Positions 24,872 through 34,277 are shown, counted from the first letter of the stretch. The stretch is 64,000 nucleotides of DNA from Streptomyces sp. DH5 (GCF_020873915.1 NZ_JAHWGP010000017.1:62001-126000), one strand, 5' to 3'. Numbers and translations: made by a program. Notes: generated from the letters alone by a model not told the origin.

Positions 24872-27259
24872 ATGAGGCCGGACGACCCGTTCGACGATGC
24901 CGTGACGGCCAGGGCCGTCATCGCCGCCGACGGCACGCTCGCGCGGTGGAGCGAGGGCGCGCGTCTGCTGCTGGGGCACACGGCCGAGGAGGTCGTCGGC
25001 CGGCCGGCCGCCGTCCTGCTGGCCGAGGAGGCCCGGGGGGCGGACGCCGTCCCGCTCCCGGCCGGCCGCTGGAGCGGCACCCTGGCGCTGCGCCACCGTG
25101 ACGGCGGCACCGTCACCGTGTGGGTGCTCGCCCACCACAGACATCCGGCGGACGGCGGGCCCGGCGACTGGCTCGCCGTCAGCCCGCTGGAGTCATCGGA
25201 GCACGAACTGCTCGACGAACCGCTGGTCAGGGCGGCCGTGTACCAGTCACCCTGTGCCGCGATGGTCTTCGACCGGGCCCTGCGGCTGCGCGGGGTCAAC
25301 GACGCCATGGCGCACCTCCTCGCACTGCCGGCCGACCACCTGCGCGGGCTGCGGCCCACCGACGTCGGCGGGCGGGTGCAGCACAGCGAGCTCGAGCGGC
25401 ACCTGGACCAGGTGCTGCGCACCGGCCGGCCGCACGAGATGCAGACGTACATGAAGGCCACGAGCGAGAGCCGCGCGCACGCCTGGCTGGCCCGGCTGGC
25501 GCCGCTCACGGACGGGTCCCGCCGGGTGCGGGGCGTGTGCGTGACCGCCCACGACTTCTCCGACCAGTTCCGGGCGCGCGAGCGGCTGCAACTGGTCAAC
25601 GAGGCCAGCATGCGCATCGGCACCACCCTGGACGTCACCCGTACGGCGCAGGAGCTGGCGGAGGTCTGCGTACCGGTGCTCGCCGACTTCGTCAGCGTGG
25701 ACCTGCTGGAGCCGGACGAGCCCGGGGGTGAGCCCGTCCAGCCGGTGACCACTCCGGTCTCGCTGCGCCGGGTCGCCCATCGCTCCCGCACACCGGGCGA
25801 CCCCGAAGCGACCGCCGAGGTGGGCGAGGTGGTCGTCTACCCGGCCGCCGCACCGCACGCCGACTCGCTGATCGCGGGCCACAGCATCATGGCCTCGATG
25901 TCCTCCGGTGAGCTCGATCCCTGGCTCGCGGTGGACGAGGAGCGGGCACGGGAGATCCGGGAGCACGGAGTGCACTCGATCCTGTCCGTGCCGCTGCAGG
26001 CGCGTGGCACCACGCTCGGTGTCGCGGCCTTCACCCGCTTCAGCCACCCCGAGGCGTTCACCCACGACGACGTGCTGCTCGCCGAGGACGTCACGGCGCG
26101 CGCCGCGGTCTGCATCGACAACGCGCGCCGGTACTCCCGGGAGCGCGAGACCACCCTCGCCCTCCAGCGCAGCCTGCTCCCCCGCACCCTGCCGCGCACG
26201 GCCGCCGTGGAGGCGGCCACCCGGTATCTCCCGGCGGCGCGCTCCGGCGTGGGCGGTGACTGGTTCGACGTGATCCCGCTGTCCGGGATGCGGGTGGCCA
26301 TGGTGGTGGGGGACGTGACCGGATACGGCATCCAGGCGTCCGCGACGATGGGCCGGCTGCGCACCGCGGTGCGCACGCTCGCGGACATCGACCTGGCGCC
26401 CGACGAACTGCTGACCCACCTCGACGACCTGGTCCACCACCTGTCGCAGGAGTCGGGCGGCGACCCGGTGCAGGACGAGGTCGGCGCGACCTGTCTGTAC
26501 GCGGTGTACGACCCCGTGTCGCGCCGCTGCACCCTCGCCCGGGCCGGACACCCGGCACCGGTGCTGATCCCGCCGGGCGGCACGGCACGACACCTGGACC
26601 TGCCCTCGGGCCCGCCCCTGGGCGTGGACGGACTGCCCTTCGAGTCGGTCGAGCTGGAGCTGCCCGACGGGGCGGTGCTGGCGTTCTACACCGACGGGCT
26701 GGTGGACTCCCCCGGACGGGACCGCGAGGCCGGGTACGCGCTGCTGCGCGAGACGCTGTCCGACGCCTCCGGCCCGCTCGACGAGACCTGCGACCGTGTG
26801 CTGCAGTCGGTGCTCGCGCCGGGCGGCGCGAGTGACGACGTGGCCCTGTTGCTCACCCGTATCCACGGGCTGCCGTCCGCGCAGGTCGCCACCTGGGACG
26901 TCCCGGCGGATCCGGCGCTGGTCGCCCCGATCCGCAAGCAGGTCCTCGACCAGCTGGCCGACTGGGCGCTCACGGAGGCGTCGTTCACGGCGGAGCTGGT
27001 GGTGAGCGAGCTGGTGACCAACGCCATCCGGTACGGCGCCCCGCCCATCCGGCTCCGGCTGATCCACGACGCCTCTACGCTGATCTGCGAGGTGTCCGAC
27101 ACCAGCCACACGGCCCCCCATCTGCGCCGGGCCAAGACCTGGGACGAGGGAGGCCGGGGGCTGCTGCTGGTCGCCCAGCTCACCCAGCGCTGGGGCAGCA
27201 GGCACACGGCCGACGGCAAGACCATCTGGGCGGAGCTGTCCCTGGCGGACGAGGTCTGA
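24872..27259 (+). CDS. PAS/GAF domain PP2C-type (SpoIIE) phosphatase with C-terminal HATPase
   Basis: 795 aa. Two PAS-like domains (about 15-115 and 125-235), a GAF domain (about 240-430), SpoIIE/PP2C phosphatase (about 450-665; GGDWFDVIP, GDVTGYG, FYTDGLV, SDD) and an RsbW-like ATPase (about 675-795; SELVTNAIRYG N-box, GGRG loop). Same architecture class as the protein at 729-3173, but the sensor parts differ. Probably controls sigma factors by dephosphorylating STAS antagonists. ATG 24872 is chosen because GGAG lies 8 bases before it; a GTG at 24845 would add 9 residues. Confidence 0.87.
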   Translation: MRPDDPFDDAVTARAVIAADGTLARWSEGARLLLGHTAEEVVGRPAAVLLAEEARGADAVPLPAGRWSGTLALRHRDGGTVTVWVLAHHRHPADGGPGDWLAVSPLESSEHELLDEPLVRAAVYQSPCAAMVFDRALRLRGVNDAMAHLLALPADHLRGLRPTDVGGRVQHSELERHLDQVLRTGRPHEMQTYMKATSESRAHAWLARLAPLTDGSRRVRGVCVTAHDFSDQFRARERLQLVNEASMRIGTTLDVTRTAQELAEVCVPVLADFVSVDLLEPDEPGGEPVQPVTTPVSLRRVAHRSRTPGDPEATAEVGEVVVYPAAAPHADSLIAGHSIMASMSSGELDPWLAVDEERAREIREHGVHSILSVPLQARGTTLGVAAFTRFSHPEAFTHDDVLLAEDVTARAAVCIDNARRYSRERETTLALQRSLLPRTLPRTAAVEAATRYLPAARSGVGGDWFDVIPLSGMRVAMVVGDVTGYGIQASATMGRLRTAVRTLADIDLAPDELLTHLDDLVHHLSQESGGDPVQDEVGATCLYAVYDPVSRRCTLARAGHPAPVLIPPGGTARHLDLPSGPPLGVDGLPFESVELELPDGAVLAFYTDGLVDSPGRDREAGYALLRETLSDASGPLDETCDRVLQSVLAPGGASDDVALLLTRIHGLPSAQVATWDVPADPALVAPIRKQVLDQLADWALTEASFTAELVVSELVTNAIRYGAPPIRLRLIHDASTLICEVSDTSHTAPHLRRAKTWDEGGRGLLLVAQLTQRWGSRHTADGKTIWAELSLADEV

Positions 27260-27385
27260 CCCCCGGGCGGCCGGTGACCCCGGAGCGGCCGGTGGCCGCC
27301 CGCCCGGTCCGGTCCACTGCCGGAGGCCGACCGTCCCGCCGGGGCGGGCGCGGGTGCTCCGCGCGCTCACCGCCGGGTGCGTGCG

Positions 27386-27910
27386 TCACTCCCGCCGCAG
27401 CAGGTCCAGCGCCCGCTCCCAGCCGAACTCGGGCCGTCCGCGGTCCGGTCCGGACTCGCCCGCGTACGGATCGGCGAAGCGGACGCCCATGCCGCGCAAC
27501 CGGGTGAGGCTGTCCCGGTAGGCGGGATGGGCGGCCAGCGCGTCGGCCACGGACGGCAGGACGGCGACGGGCACACCGAGACCGGTGGCCTCGCACAGGG
27601 TGCCGAGGGCGAGCGTGTCCGCGATGCCGGCGGCCCACTTGTTGACGGTGTTGAAGGTGGCCGGTGCGACCACCACGGCGTCGGGGACCGGGAAGGGGCG
27701 CGGTTCGCCCGGGGAGCGCCAGGCGGACCTGATCGGACGGCCGGTCTGTGCCTCGACGGCGGCGGCGTCGAAGAAACCGTTCATGGCGAGGGGTGTCGCG
27801 ATGACACCGACCTCCCAGCCCCGCTCCTGGGCGCGGGTGATCAGCTTGCCGACGCCGGGGGCGACGCCCGCGGCGCACACCACGACGTAGAGGAAGGGCT
27901 TCTCGGTCAC
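27386..27910 (-). CDS. Flavoprotein of the HFCD (phosphopantothenoylcysteine-decarboxylase-like) family
   Basis: 174 aa, GTG start. N-terminus FLYVVVCAAGVAPGVGKLITRAQERGWEVGV is the Rossmann-like FMN fold. The PATFNTVNKWAAGIADTLA segment (about 82-100) is the family's PAxxNT flavin motif with the following helix. HFCD proteins carry out oxidative decarboxylation of peptidyl-cysteine or act as small flavin carriers. No peptide gene is adjacent; the substrate is unknown. Divergent from the decayed exporter gene at 28086. Confidence 0.8.
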   Translation of the reverse strand: MTEKPFLYVVVCAAGVAPGVGKLITRAQERGWEVGVIATPLAMNGFFDAAAVEAQTGRPIRSAWRSPGEPRPFPVPDAVVVAPATFNTVNKWAAGIADTLALGTLCEATGLGVPVAVLPSVADALAAHPAYRDSLTRLRGMGVRFADPYAGESGPDRGRPEFGWERALDLLRRE

Positions 27911-28085
27911 CGGGAAACCCTAACCACCCCCGGGGGAACCGGTTGCCCGTTTCCCGGAGCAGACTCCGGCATCCCGCCACGGGCACCCGTTCCCTTCCGG
28001 TGCCGTGTCCGTGTCCGCGACCGTGTCCGCCGCGCGCCGACAGCAGCGGTCCGGCCCCCTGGGCAGGACCGACACCGCCACGCTC

Positions 28086-28714
28086 ATGACGGCCGCGCTG
28101 CTCGCGGGGCCGCTCGCCGGCCACGCCCATCGCGATCCCCGTGGGCGCCGTCAGCACGTATCCCGTCCCCCTCAACGCCCGCACCAGCCTGCGCACCGGT
28201 CCCTGCCCGGCCCTCGGCGTCGCCACGGCCGACTGGCTGTACGCCCTGGCATCCACGCTCGGCGGCTCCGCCCCCGCCGCGGCGCTGCGGCCGGCGCCGG
28301 TGCCCCTGCGCGGGATCCGCGTGCCGGTGCGCCGCCCTGGCGGCGTGGGGCACGGTGACCGCCGTGCGGCGGTGGCCGGGACCACCGGCTCGCCGCTCGC
28401 GCCGGGGCCGCGCCCGTGAGTCCCGCCCGCGCCCGTCCGACGCCGGCGGGGATCCCCCTGCTCAACCCCACCACCGCCGTGTGTTTCGCGGCGCTCGTGC
28501 TCGGTTCACGGAGCGGTTCGCGGCCGGGTCCGGGGAGCGGGACGTGTTCGTGGTGGCGTCCGCCGCCTCAGCGAGCCGGCGGGTGCCGCTCGCCGGGGGC
28601 GGTGCGCTTCCGTGCCGCGACCTCACGGGGCACCGGGGGCGCCTGGTGACCGCCCTGGTGGCGGGCGGCATGACGACGGCGTGCGCGCTGCGGATGGCGG
28701 CGTCGTCCGGCTGA
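28086..28714 (+). pseudogene. LysE-family amino-acid exporter, broken by several frameshifts
   Basis: A LysE/RhtB-like protein can be pieced together by changing frame: MTAALLAGPLAGHA (28086 frame), then IAIPVGAVSTYPVPLNARTS and LGVATADWLYALASTLGGSA (next frame), then LAAWGTVTAVRR (third frame), GIPLLNPTTAVCFAALVLGSR (first frame again) and [20 protein letters not shown] to the stop at 28714 (third frame). The GIPLLNPTT-type motif and the N-terminal IPVGA are hallmarks of the family. At least four frame changes mean it cannot be translated as one protein. Decay appears recent because the residues are still easily recognised. Confidence 0.8.
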
Positions 28715-28805
28715 GACGTCGCGCGGTCCGGATGAGTGGCGCGTGCGGCGGTGTTCCACGGATGATCGACTCGGCACAGTACACGACGACGATGGGACGG
28801 ATGCC

Positions 28806-29255
28806 ATGCCTCTGCAAGGGGAGTACGAACCCAGCCCGACGCGATGGGTGCGCGAACAGGTGGAGTTGTACGAGAGTTCGGGCGGCACCCGGGGGACGAC
28901 CCTGCAGCAGACGGGGCAGCCCGTCGTGGTGCTGACCAGCCGGGGTGCCAGGAGCGGCAAACTGCGCAAGACCCCGGTGATGCGGGTCGAGCACGAGGGG
29001 CGCTACGCGGCGGTGGCCTCCCTGGGCGGCGCGCCCCGGCACCCGGTCTGGTACCACAACATCAAGGCCGACCCCCACGTCGAGCTCCAGGACGGTCCCG
29101 ACAAGTGGGACATGACGGCCCGTGAGGTCACCGGGGAGGAGAAGGCCGAGTGGTGGAAGCGGGCCGTCGCGGCCTATCCGGCCTACGCCGAGTACCAGGA
29201 GAAGACGGACCGTGAGATTCCGGTCTTCGTCCTGGAGCGGCACGAACAGGGCTGA
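28806..29255 (+). CDS. Deazaflavin (F420)-dependent nitroreductase family protein
   Basis: 149 aa, close to the usual length of the Ddn-like family. Motifs: [22 protein letters not shown] (about 46-67), which binds the deazaflavin phosphate, and [16 protein letters not shown] (about 79-94), a family hallmark. It ends [10 protein letters not shown]. These split-barrel proteins reduce quinones, nitroimidazoles or aflatoxin-like lactones using F420H2 and sit at the membrane or in the cytoplasm. ATG 28806; the upstream sequence GACGGATGCC offers only a weak ribosome binding site. Followed by a hairpin terminator. Confidence 0.88.
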   Translation: MPLQGEYEPSPTRWVREQVELYESSGGTRGTTLQQTGQPVVVLTSRGARSGKLRKTPVMRVEHEGRYAAVASLGGAPRHPVWYHNIKADPHVELQDGPDKWDMTAREVTGEEKAEWWKRAVAAYPAYAEYQEKTDREIPVFVLERHEQG

Positions 29256-29330
29256 CGTACGCGAACCCGGCGGCCCGGAAGATTCTCGCGCCCGGTGCGC
29301 ATGAAGCCCCGGCCGCCGGGCATTCGTGCC

Positions 29331-30299
29331 TCAGGCCCCGCCGCGCTCCCCCGTCGCGGCGGGGCTTTCCCATGCCTCGCGCGCTTCCGGGGAGCCCCGT
29401 TCGGTGACGTCGAGGAAGATCTGCTCCGCCTCGGGGAACGTGTGGGAGATGGACCGTTTGATGCGTACGGCGACCTCCTCCACCCGCTCGCTGTCCAGTC
29501 CGGGTATCAGGTCGACGCGGGCGGCCACCAGGACGGTGTCCATGCCGGTCTTCATGGTGAGCAGCGCCTCCACGCTGTCGATCTCGGGCTGTGCCCGCAG
29601 CAGCTCCCGGATACGCCCGCTCGTCTCGGGGGCGACGGCCTCGCCGATCAGCTGGTCGCGGGCTTCGCGGCCGAGCCGGTAGGCGACGTAGACGAGCAGC
29701 GCGCCGATGGCGAGCGAGGCGGCCGCCTCCCAGACGACGCGGCCGGTGATCATGTGCAGTGCCATGCCGGCGACGGCCAGGGTGACGCCCACCACCGCGG
29801 TGCCGTCCTCGGCGACCACCGTGCGCAGCGCCGGATCGCGCAGGCCACTGGCGAGGCCGCCCTGCCGGCGCACCTGGTACAGGGCGCGCAGCAGCGAGCC
29901 GCCCTCGGCGAGCAGGGCGACGCCGAGCACGACCAGTCCGGCGACGTAGCCGCTCAGGTCCTTGTCCTCGCCTCCGCTCCTGAGCGCCTCGATGCCCTGG
30001 TAGAAGGAGAAGCAGCCGCCCATCACGAAGATGCCGACGGCCGCGAGCAGCGACCAGAAGAAGCGTTCCTTGCCGTAGCCGAACGGGTGACGGCGGTCGG
30101 CGGGGCGGCGGCTGCGCCGCAGGGCGGCCAGCAGGAACACCTCGTTCAGGCTGTCGGCGACCGAGTGCGCCGCTTCCGACAGCAACGCCGGGGAGGACGC
30201 GGCCAGTCCACCGACGGCCTTGGCGGCGGCGATCACCAGGTTGGCGGCGAGCGCCACCAGCACCGTGATCCGGGTTCTGCGATCCGATCGAGTACTCAC
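29331..30299 (-). CDS. Cation diffusion facilitator (CDF) metal efflux transporter
   Basis: 322 aa from a GTG. Six membrane helices are visible within about 8-215. The first helix region holds SEAAHSVADSLNE (the CDF signature with metal-binding His/Asp, about 41-53), and RRHPFGYGKERFFW follows. The cytoplasmic C-terminal domain (about 225-310) is the ferredoxin-like dimer domain. The usual second metal-site HxxxD on helix 5 reads EDGTAVVGV here, so the site is altered on one side. Exports Zn, Fe, Mn or similar divalent ions. The start at 30299 places the first helix directly after the N-terminus; the longer frame adds 23 unlikely residues. Confidence 0.88.
   Translation of the reverse strand: MSTRSDRRTRITVLVALAANLVIAAAKAVGGLAASSPALLSEAAHSVADSLNEVFLLAALRRSRRPADRRHPFGYGKERFFWSLLAAVGIFVMGGCFSFYQGIEALRSGGEDKDLSGYVAGLVVLGVALLAEGGSLLRALYQVRRQGGLASGLRDPALRTVVAEDGTAVVGVTLAVAGMALHMITGRVVWEAAASLAIGALLVYVAYRLGREARDQLIGEAVAPETSGRIRELLRAQPEIDSVEALLTMKTGMDTVLVAARVDLIPGLDSERVEEVAVRIKRSISHTFPEAEQIFLDVTERGSPEAREAWESPAATGERGGA
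29335..29365 (+). terminator. 11-bp hairpin with T-run, overlapping the end of the convergent gene
   Basis: 29335-29345 (GCCCCGCCGCG) pairs perfectly with 29355-29365, loop of 9 bases, then TTT. On the plus strand it terminates the nitroreductase message. The hairpin is also the last coding segment of the convergent CDF transporter gene (stop at 29331). Confidence 0.75.
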
Positions 30300-30400
30300 C
30301 CCCGGCCGATTGCCCCGGTCGGCCCAGGGCACACCGTGCCGTCGGCGGAAAACGGGGAACGCGGTCACAGGGACATCCGAACGGCGAGGAGGAGAACATC

Positions 30401-31426
30401 ATGGGCCGCGACGACGGGGGCGTCGGCAACAGCGCGTACGGCAGGAAGAAGTTCAGGAGGTCGAAGGCCCACTTCGCGGACCGGATCACCGCGGACGGCC
30501 GGGACTCCTGGCCGGTGGAGGCGGGACGCTACCGGCTGGTGGTGAGCCGCGCCTGTCCGTGGGCGAGCCGGGCCCTGGTGTCCCGGCGGCTGCTCGGGCT
30601 CGAGGACGCACTGTCCCTGGCCGTGGCGGACCCGGTGCAGGACGACCGGAGCTGGCGCTTCACCCTGGATCCGGACGGCCGCGACCCGGTGCTCGGCATC
30701 CGGTATCTGAGCGAGGCGTACGACCGGCGCGAGACGGAGCATCCCGGCGGGGTCAGCGTGCCGGCGATCGTGGACGTGCCGAGCGGGCAGCTGGTCACCA
30801 ACGACTACCAGCAGATCACGCTGGACCTGGCAACCGAGTGGACGGCCCTGCACCGCGAGGGGGCGCCCGACCTGTATCCGCCGGCGCTGCGCGACGAGAT
30901 CGACGCCGTCGTGGAGGACGTGTTCCAGGACGTCAACAACGGCGTGTACCGGGCGGGTTTCGCCACGGACCAGGAGGAGTACGAGGCGGCGTGCACGGCC
31001 GTGTTCCGGCGGCTGGAACTGCTGGCGGAACGGCTGGAACGGCAGCGGTACCTGGTCGGCGACACGATCACCGAGGCGGACATCAGGCTGTTCACCACCC
31101 TGGTGCGGTTCGACGCGGTGTACCACGGCCACTTCAAGTGCAACCGGTGGAAGCTGGCGGAGAACCGGGTGCTGTGGGGTTACGCCCGCGACCTGTACCA
31201 GACGCCGGGATTCGGCGACACCGTGGACTTCGACCACATCAAGCGGCACTACTACCAGGTGCACACGGGGGTCAACCCGTCCGGCATCGTGCCCCTCGGC
31301 CCCGACCTGTCCGGCTGGACGACGCCCCACCACCGCGAGGAGCTGGGCGGGCGGCCGTTCGGGGACGGCACTCCCCCGGGGCCGGTACCGGCCGGCGAGG
31401 AGGTGCCCGCGCGGGGCCGCCCCTGA
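30401..31426 (+). CDS. Glutathionyl-hydroquinone reductase-type (Xi-class GST) protein
   Basis: 341 aa. The catalytic Cys52 lies in SRACPWASRAL, the signature of Xi-class GSTs (YqjG/ECM4/PcpF). Other family pieces: VPAIVD, SNDYQQITL-like LVTNDYQQI, and EADIRLFTTLVRFDAVYHGHFKCN in the helical domain (about 227-250). In actinomycetes, which use mycothiol, the enzyme probably reduces mycothiolyl-hydroquinones instead of glutathionyl ones. ATG 30401 behind CGAGGAGGAGAAC. Divergent from the CDF gene by about 100 bases. Confidence 0.92.
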   Translation: MGRDDGGVGNSAYGRKKFRRSKAHFADRITADGRDSWPVEAGRYRLVVSRACPWASRALVSRRLLGLEDALSLAVADPVQDDRSWRFTLDPDGRDPVLGIRYLSEAYDRRETEHPGGVSVPAIVDVPSGQLVTNDYQQITLDLATEWTALHREGAPDLYPPALRDEIDAVVEDVFQDVNNGVYRAGFATDQEEYEAACTAVFRRLELLAERLERQRYLVGDTITEADIRLFTTLVRFDAVYHGHFKCNRWKLAENRVLWGYARDLYQTPGFGDTVDFDHIKRHYYQVHTGVNPSGIVPLGPDLSGWTTPHHREELGGRPFGDGTPPGPVPAGEEVPARGRP

Positions 31427-31489
31427 CCGTCCGGCCCGACCGACATCCACCGAACACGACCGAGCAGGCAACCGATCCGGGAGATCGAC

Positions 31490-31801
31490 GTGGCGAAGAA
31501 GAGCAAGAAGGTCAAGAACAAGATGCCCCTGGCGTACAAGCCCGTCGGGTTCGTACTGGGCTGGACGAGCGGCACCCTGGCCGGGATGGCCTTCCAGAAG
31601 ACCTGGAAGGTGATCCGGCACGAGGACGACGCGCCGGACGCCCTGGACCGGGACCGCCGCTGGGGCGAGATCCTGCTGGCAGCCGCCATCCAGGGCGCCA
31701 TCTTCGCGGTGGTGCGCAGTGCCGTGGACCGCGCGGGCGCCAAGGCGATCGAGCGGTCCACGGGCAGCTGGCCGGTCCCGGACAAGGGCGGCCGCGACTG
31801 A
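31490..31801 (+). CDS. DUF4235 family small membrane protein
   Basis: 103 aa. Very basic first 13 residues (KKSKKVKNK) followed by two hydrophobic helices (PVGFVLGWTSGTLAGMAF, about 18-35; ILLAAAIQGAIFAVVRSAV, about 61-79) with a charged loop between them. The layout, including FQKTWKVI, matches DUF4235. GTG start behind GGGAGATCGAC. Lies 63 bases after the GST-like gene and is probably co-transcribed. Function unknown. Confidence 0.82.
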   Translation: MAKKSKKVKNKMPLAYKPVGFVLGWTSGTLAGMAFQKTWKVIRHEDDAPDALDRDRRWGEILLAAAIQGAIFAVVRSAVDRAGAKAIERSTGSWPVPDKGGRD

Positions 31802-31810
31802 GGTGAGGGT

Positions 31811-32203
31811 TCAGCCCTGCTTCGGTGCCGTCGGGGCGCCCCGGCGGACGACGAAGGAGTGGCCCGCCGGGTCGGCGTAGCCGCGTTCCCCGGCGGGCCC
31901 CACGGGGTCGCCCGACTCGATCGGGCGGCCTCCGAGACTCACGATCCGGCGTTCCACCGCGTCCAGGTCGTCCACCACGAACTCCAGGTGCGCCTGAAGG
32001 GAGTTCTCCGGGCGGGGCCAGCTGGGCGCGGTCGCGTTGACGTCGCGGCGCAACGCCAGCCGGAAGCCGTCGGCGGCCCGGAGCTCCACCCGGTTGGCGT
32101 TGGATTCCGCCTCGTCGGCTCCCAGCAACTCCTTGTAGAACTCGGCGAGTTTCTCGGGCTCGGCGCAGTCGAGCACCACCACGCCCGTCGTCACCAGTGC
32201 CAT
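31811..32203 (-). CDS. VOC (glyoxalase-like) superfamily protein
   Basis: 130 aa, two beta-alpha-beta-beta-beta modules: MALVTTGVVVLDCAEPEKLAEFYKELLGAD begins the first, LEFVVDDLDAVERRI the second, ending YADPAGHSFVVRR. This is the standard single-domain glyoxalase/bleomycin-resistance fold; metal ligands are only partly evident, and the substrate cannot be told. ATG 32203 is behind CGGAGGAGAC. It converges on the DUF4235 gene with 9 bases between. Confidence 0.87.
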   Translation of the reverse strand: MALVTTGVVVLDCAEPEKLAEFYKELLGADEAESNANRVELRAADGFRLALRRDVNATAPSWPRPENSLQAHLEFVVDDLDAVERRIVSLGGRPIESGDPVGPAGERGYADPAGHSFVVRRGAPTAPKQG

Positions 32204-32450
32204 GTCTCCTCCGGGGTCCCGGTGCGGGGCGCTGCTGCCCCGCCCTGTAGGTGAAACCTGTCCCGGCTCGCCGGTTTCAGTCGGGCACCCGGTCCGGAAG
32301 CGACACGGAAGAACTCGGTCGCGATGCCAAGACATATGTCGGTCGGGCATGCTCAAATGCAGTCGGCCGAAGGTAACTTGCAGGGCGGGATACGGCGTTG
32401 AGGCCGTCGCCCGCCCCCGTCGCACGGAGCAGGCTGGAGGAGATGGCGTC

Positions 32451-32831
32451 GTGCGGTACGAACCTGCGCCGCCGACCCGGCATCTGCGCGTCCGCCAGGA
32501 CCGGGGGCACACGGTGCTGGAGCTCCGCGGCGAGATCGACGTCGCCGCGGCCGCGGAGATCGTCCCGCACCTCGACATGGCGACCGCCGAACCGGAGGCC
32601 CGGATCGTGATCGACCTGTCCCGGGTCGAGTTCTTCGACTGCTCGGGCCTGCGCCTGCTGTACCGGGCCCGGAACCGGACCGCGGACGGGCCGGGGAGCC
32701 TGCACCTCGTCTGCGCGCATCCGCTGACCCTGCGCATGCTCCGCATCACGGGCCTGTCCCGGCTGCTGCCCCCGTGGCCGACCCTGGAGGCTGCTCTGCG
32801 GCAGCCGGAGTCCGCGCCCGGGCCGCCCTGA
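32451..32831 (+). CDS. STAS-domain anti-sigma factor antagonist
   Basis: 126 aa. GTG start 8 bases after GGAGGAG. The STAS fold runs from about 11 to 112: LELRGEIDVAAAAEI (strand/helix), RIVIDLSRVEFFDCSGLRLL with the phosphorylatable Ser65 in DCSGL, and the final helix. Kinase-type anti-sigma factors phosphorylate this Ser, and PP2C phosphatases such as the SpoIIE-type proteins in this window remove the phosphate. Its actual partners are unknown; no anti-sigma gene is adjacent. Confidence 0.88.
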   Translation: MRYEPAPPTRHLRVRQDRGHTVLELRGEIDVAAAAEIVPHLDMATAEPEARIVIDLSRVEFFDCSGLRLLYRARNRTADGPGSLHLVCAHPLTLRMLRITGLSRLLPPWPTLEAALRQPESAPGPP

Positions 32832-32980
32832 CGGCACCGCCGGTCACCGCCGGCCCCTCCCGGGGCAGGCCGCCCGGTGTGCGCCCCCGCGTGCTTCCAC
32901 CGCGGTCGTCGGATCCTCAACTTCCTTGTCTGGCACTCAAACCGAGGGGCATCCGGACTTCAGGAAGGAGGGCCGTCGCC

Positions 32981-33643
32981 ATGACGACTCAGGTGAAGGC
33001 AATGACCGCTCGCGTTCCCGGCTGGGTGAAAGTGGTCGGCTCGGTGGTGCTCCTGCTGGCCGTGCTGTTCGCCGGCATCCGGCTCAGCGTGCTGCCGGGC
33101 CTGAAGGACGTGTTCGGCACGGAGACCCGCGACCGTTCCGGCCCCGCGCTCCTGGAGTCCATCCAGGACATCAGCCGCTACGACGCCGCCTCGGGCAACT
33201 TCCAGGTCGTGGTGGACCTGGAGAAGGACGCCAAGTACCTGCCCGACGCGGTCCGCGGCAGCCGTACGCTCTACGTGGGCGCGGGCACCGTCGACGCCTA
33301 CGTCGATCTCGGAAAGCTGGACGAGGGCGACGTCCGGGTGGACGAGGACCGCACGTCCGCCACGCTGCGGCTGCCCCACGCGCGCCTGGGCACACCGGCG
33401 CTCGATCCCGAGCGCTCCTACGCCGTCTCCAAGCAGCGGGGGCTGTTCGACCGGCTCGGCGACCTCTTCTCCGACAATCCCAACGGCGAGCAGGCCGTAC
33501 AGAAGCTCGCGGTGCGGCACATCGGTGACGCGGCGAAGGAGAGCGGACTCACCACCCGGGCCGAGGCCAACACCACCGGGATGCTCGAGGGCCTGCTGCG
33601 CTCCCTCGGCTTCGAGAAGGTGCGCGTCACCTACGGCGACTGA
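32981..33643 (+). CDS. DUF4230 domain membrane-anchored protein
   Basis: 220 aa. One N-terminal membrane segment (VKVVGSVVLLLAVLFAGIRLSV, about 17-38) precedes a domain (about 55-215) with SIQDISRYDAASGNFQVVVDLEKD, typical of DUF4230. ATG 32981 lies behind AGGAAGGAGGG. Cellular role unknown; most of the protein should be outside the membrane. Upstream of a VanZ-like gene by 60 bases in the same direction. Confidence 0.83.
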   Translation: MTTQVKAMTARVPGWVKVVGSVVLLLAVLFAGIRLSVLPGLKDVFGTETRDRSGPALLESIQDISRYDAASGNFQVVVDLEKDAKYLPDAVRGSRTLYVGAGTVDAYVDLGKLDEGDVRVDEDRTSATLRLPHARLGTPALDPERSYAVSKQRGLFDRLGDLFSDNPNGEQAVQKLAVRHIGDAAKESGLTTRAEANTTGMLEGLLRSLGFEKVRVTYGD

Positions 33644-33702
33644 CGCCCCCCGCCGGGGGTAACAGCCGTACCACTGAGGCAAGTTGACGACTGGAGGACC
33701 GA

Positions 33703-34179
33703 ATGGCCCGCGCCGCCCCACGACCCCTCCCGCTGCCCCTGCGGCTGCTGGTGCTGCTGTGCGCCCTCGTCTTCATGGTCGTCTTCGCGGTGGTGCTGGC
33801 CCGGCTCACCCTGCAGCCCTCACCCGCCTCGGAGGCCCTGACCCACACCAACCTGCATCCGGGCCGCTCCCTGCGGGCCTACCTCGACCAGCCCGGGCTG
33901 CGCGACGCCGTGCGCCAGATCGGCGGCAACATCCTGCTCGGCGTGCCCTTCGGTGTCCTGGCGCCGGTCGTCGCACCGCGCACCCGCGGATTCCTGCGCG
34001 TGCTGGTGCTGACGGCCCTGGTGATGCTGCTGGTCGAAGTCGCCCAAGGGTTCCTGGTCACCGGGCGCGCCTTCGACATCGACGACGTCATCCTGAACAC
34101 CGGCGGAGCGCTGATCGGCTATCTGCTCCTGGGCCGGCGCCTCAGCCGCGCCGTGCACGCGCGGGAGCCGAAAGCCTGA
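33703..34179 (+). CDS. VanZ-family membrane protein
   Basis: 158 aa with three or four hydrophobic segments (LRLLVLLCALVFMVVFAVVL; ILLGVPFGVLAPVV; VLVLTALVMLLVEVAQGF; ILNTGGALIGYLLL). The blocks GGNILLGVPFG and EVAQGFLVTGRAFDIDDVILNTGGALIGY are the family core. VanZ proteins affect teicoplanin tolerance in enterococci; in Streptomyces the role is not known. ATG behind TGGAGGACCGA. Followed by a hairpin shared with the convergent gene. Confidence 0.9.
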   Translation: MARAAPRPLPLPLRLLVLLCALVFMVVFAVVLARLTLQPSPASEALTHTNLHPGRSLRAYLDQPGLRDAVRQIGGNILLGVPFGVLAPVVAPRTRGFLRVLVLTALVMLLVEVAQGFLVTGRAFDIDDVILNTGGALIGYLLLGRRLSRAVHAREPKA

Positions 34180-34191
34180 GGGCCCCGGCGG

Positions 34192-34220
34192 GGCGGGCGT
34201 CGGGTCTCCCGTCGCCCGCC
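34192..34220. terminator. 13-bp hairpin (one mismatch) between convergent genes
   Basis: 34192-34204 pairs with 34208-34220 (GGCGGGCGTCGGG against its complement, 12 of 13) with a 3-base loop. It serves the VanZ gene (ends 34179) and perhaps the convergent small gene (ends 34278). Confidence 0.65.
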
Positions 34221-34277
34221 ACGGCAGGGCGGCCTCCCCGGCGTCCGGGCCGCCCGGGCCGACGCGGGAGATCCTGC

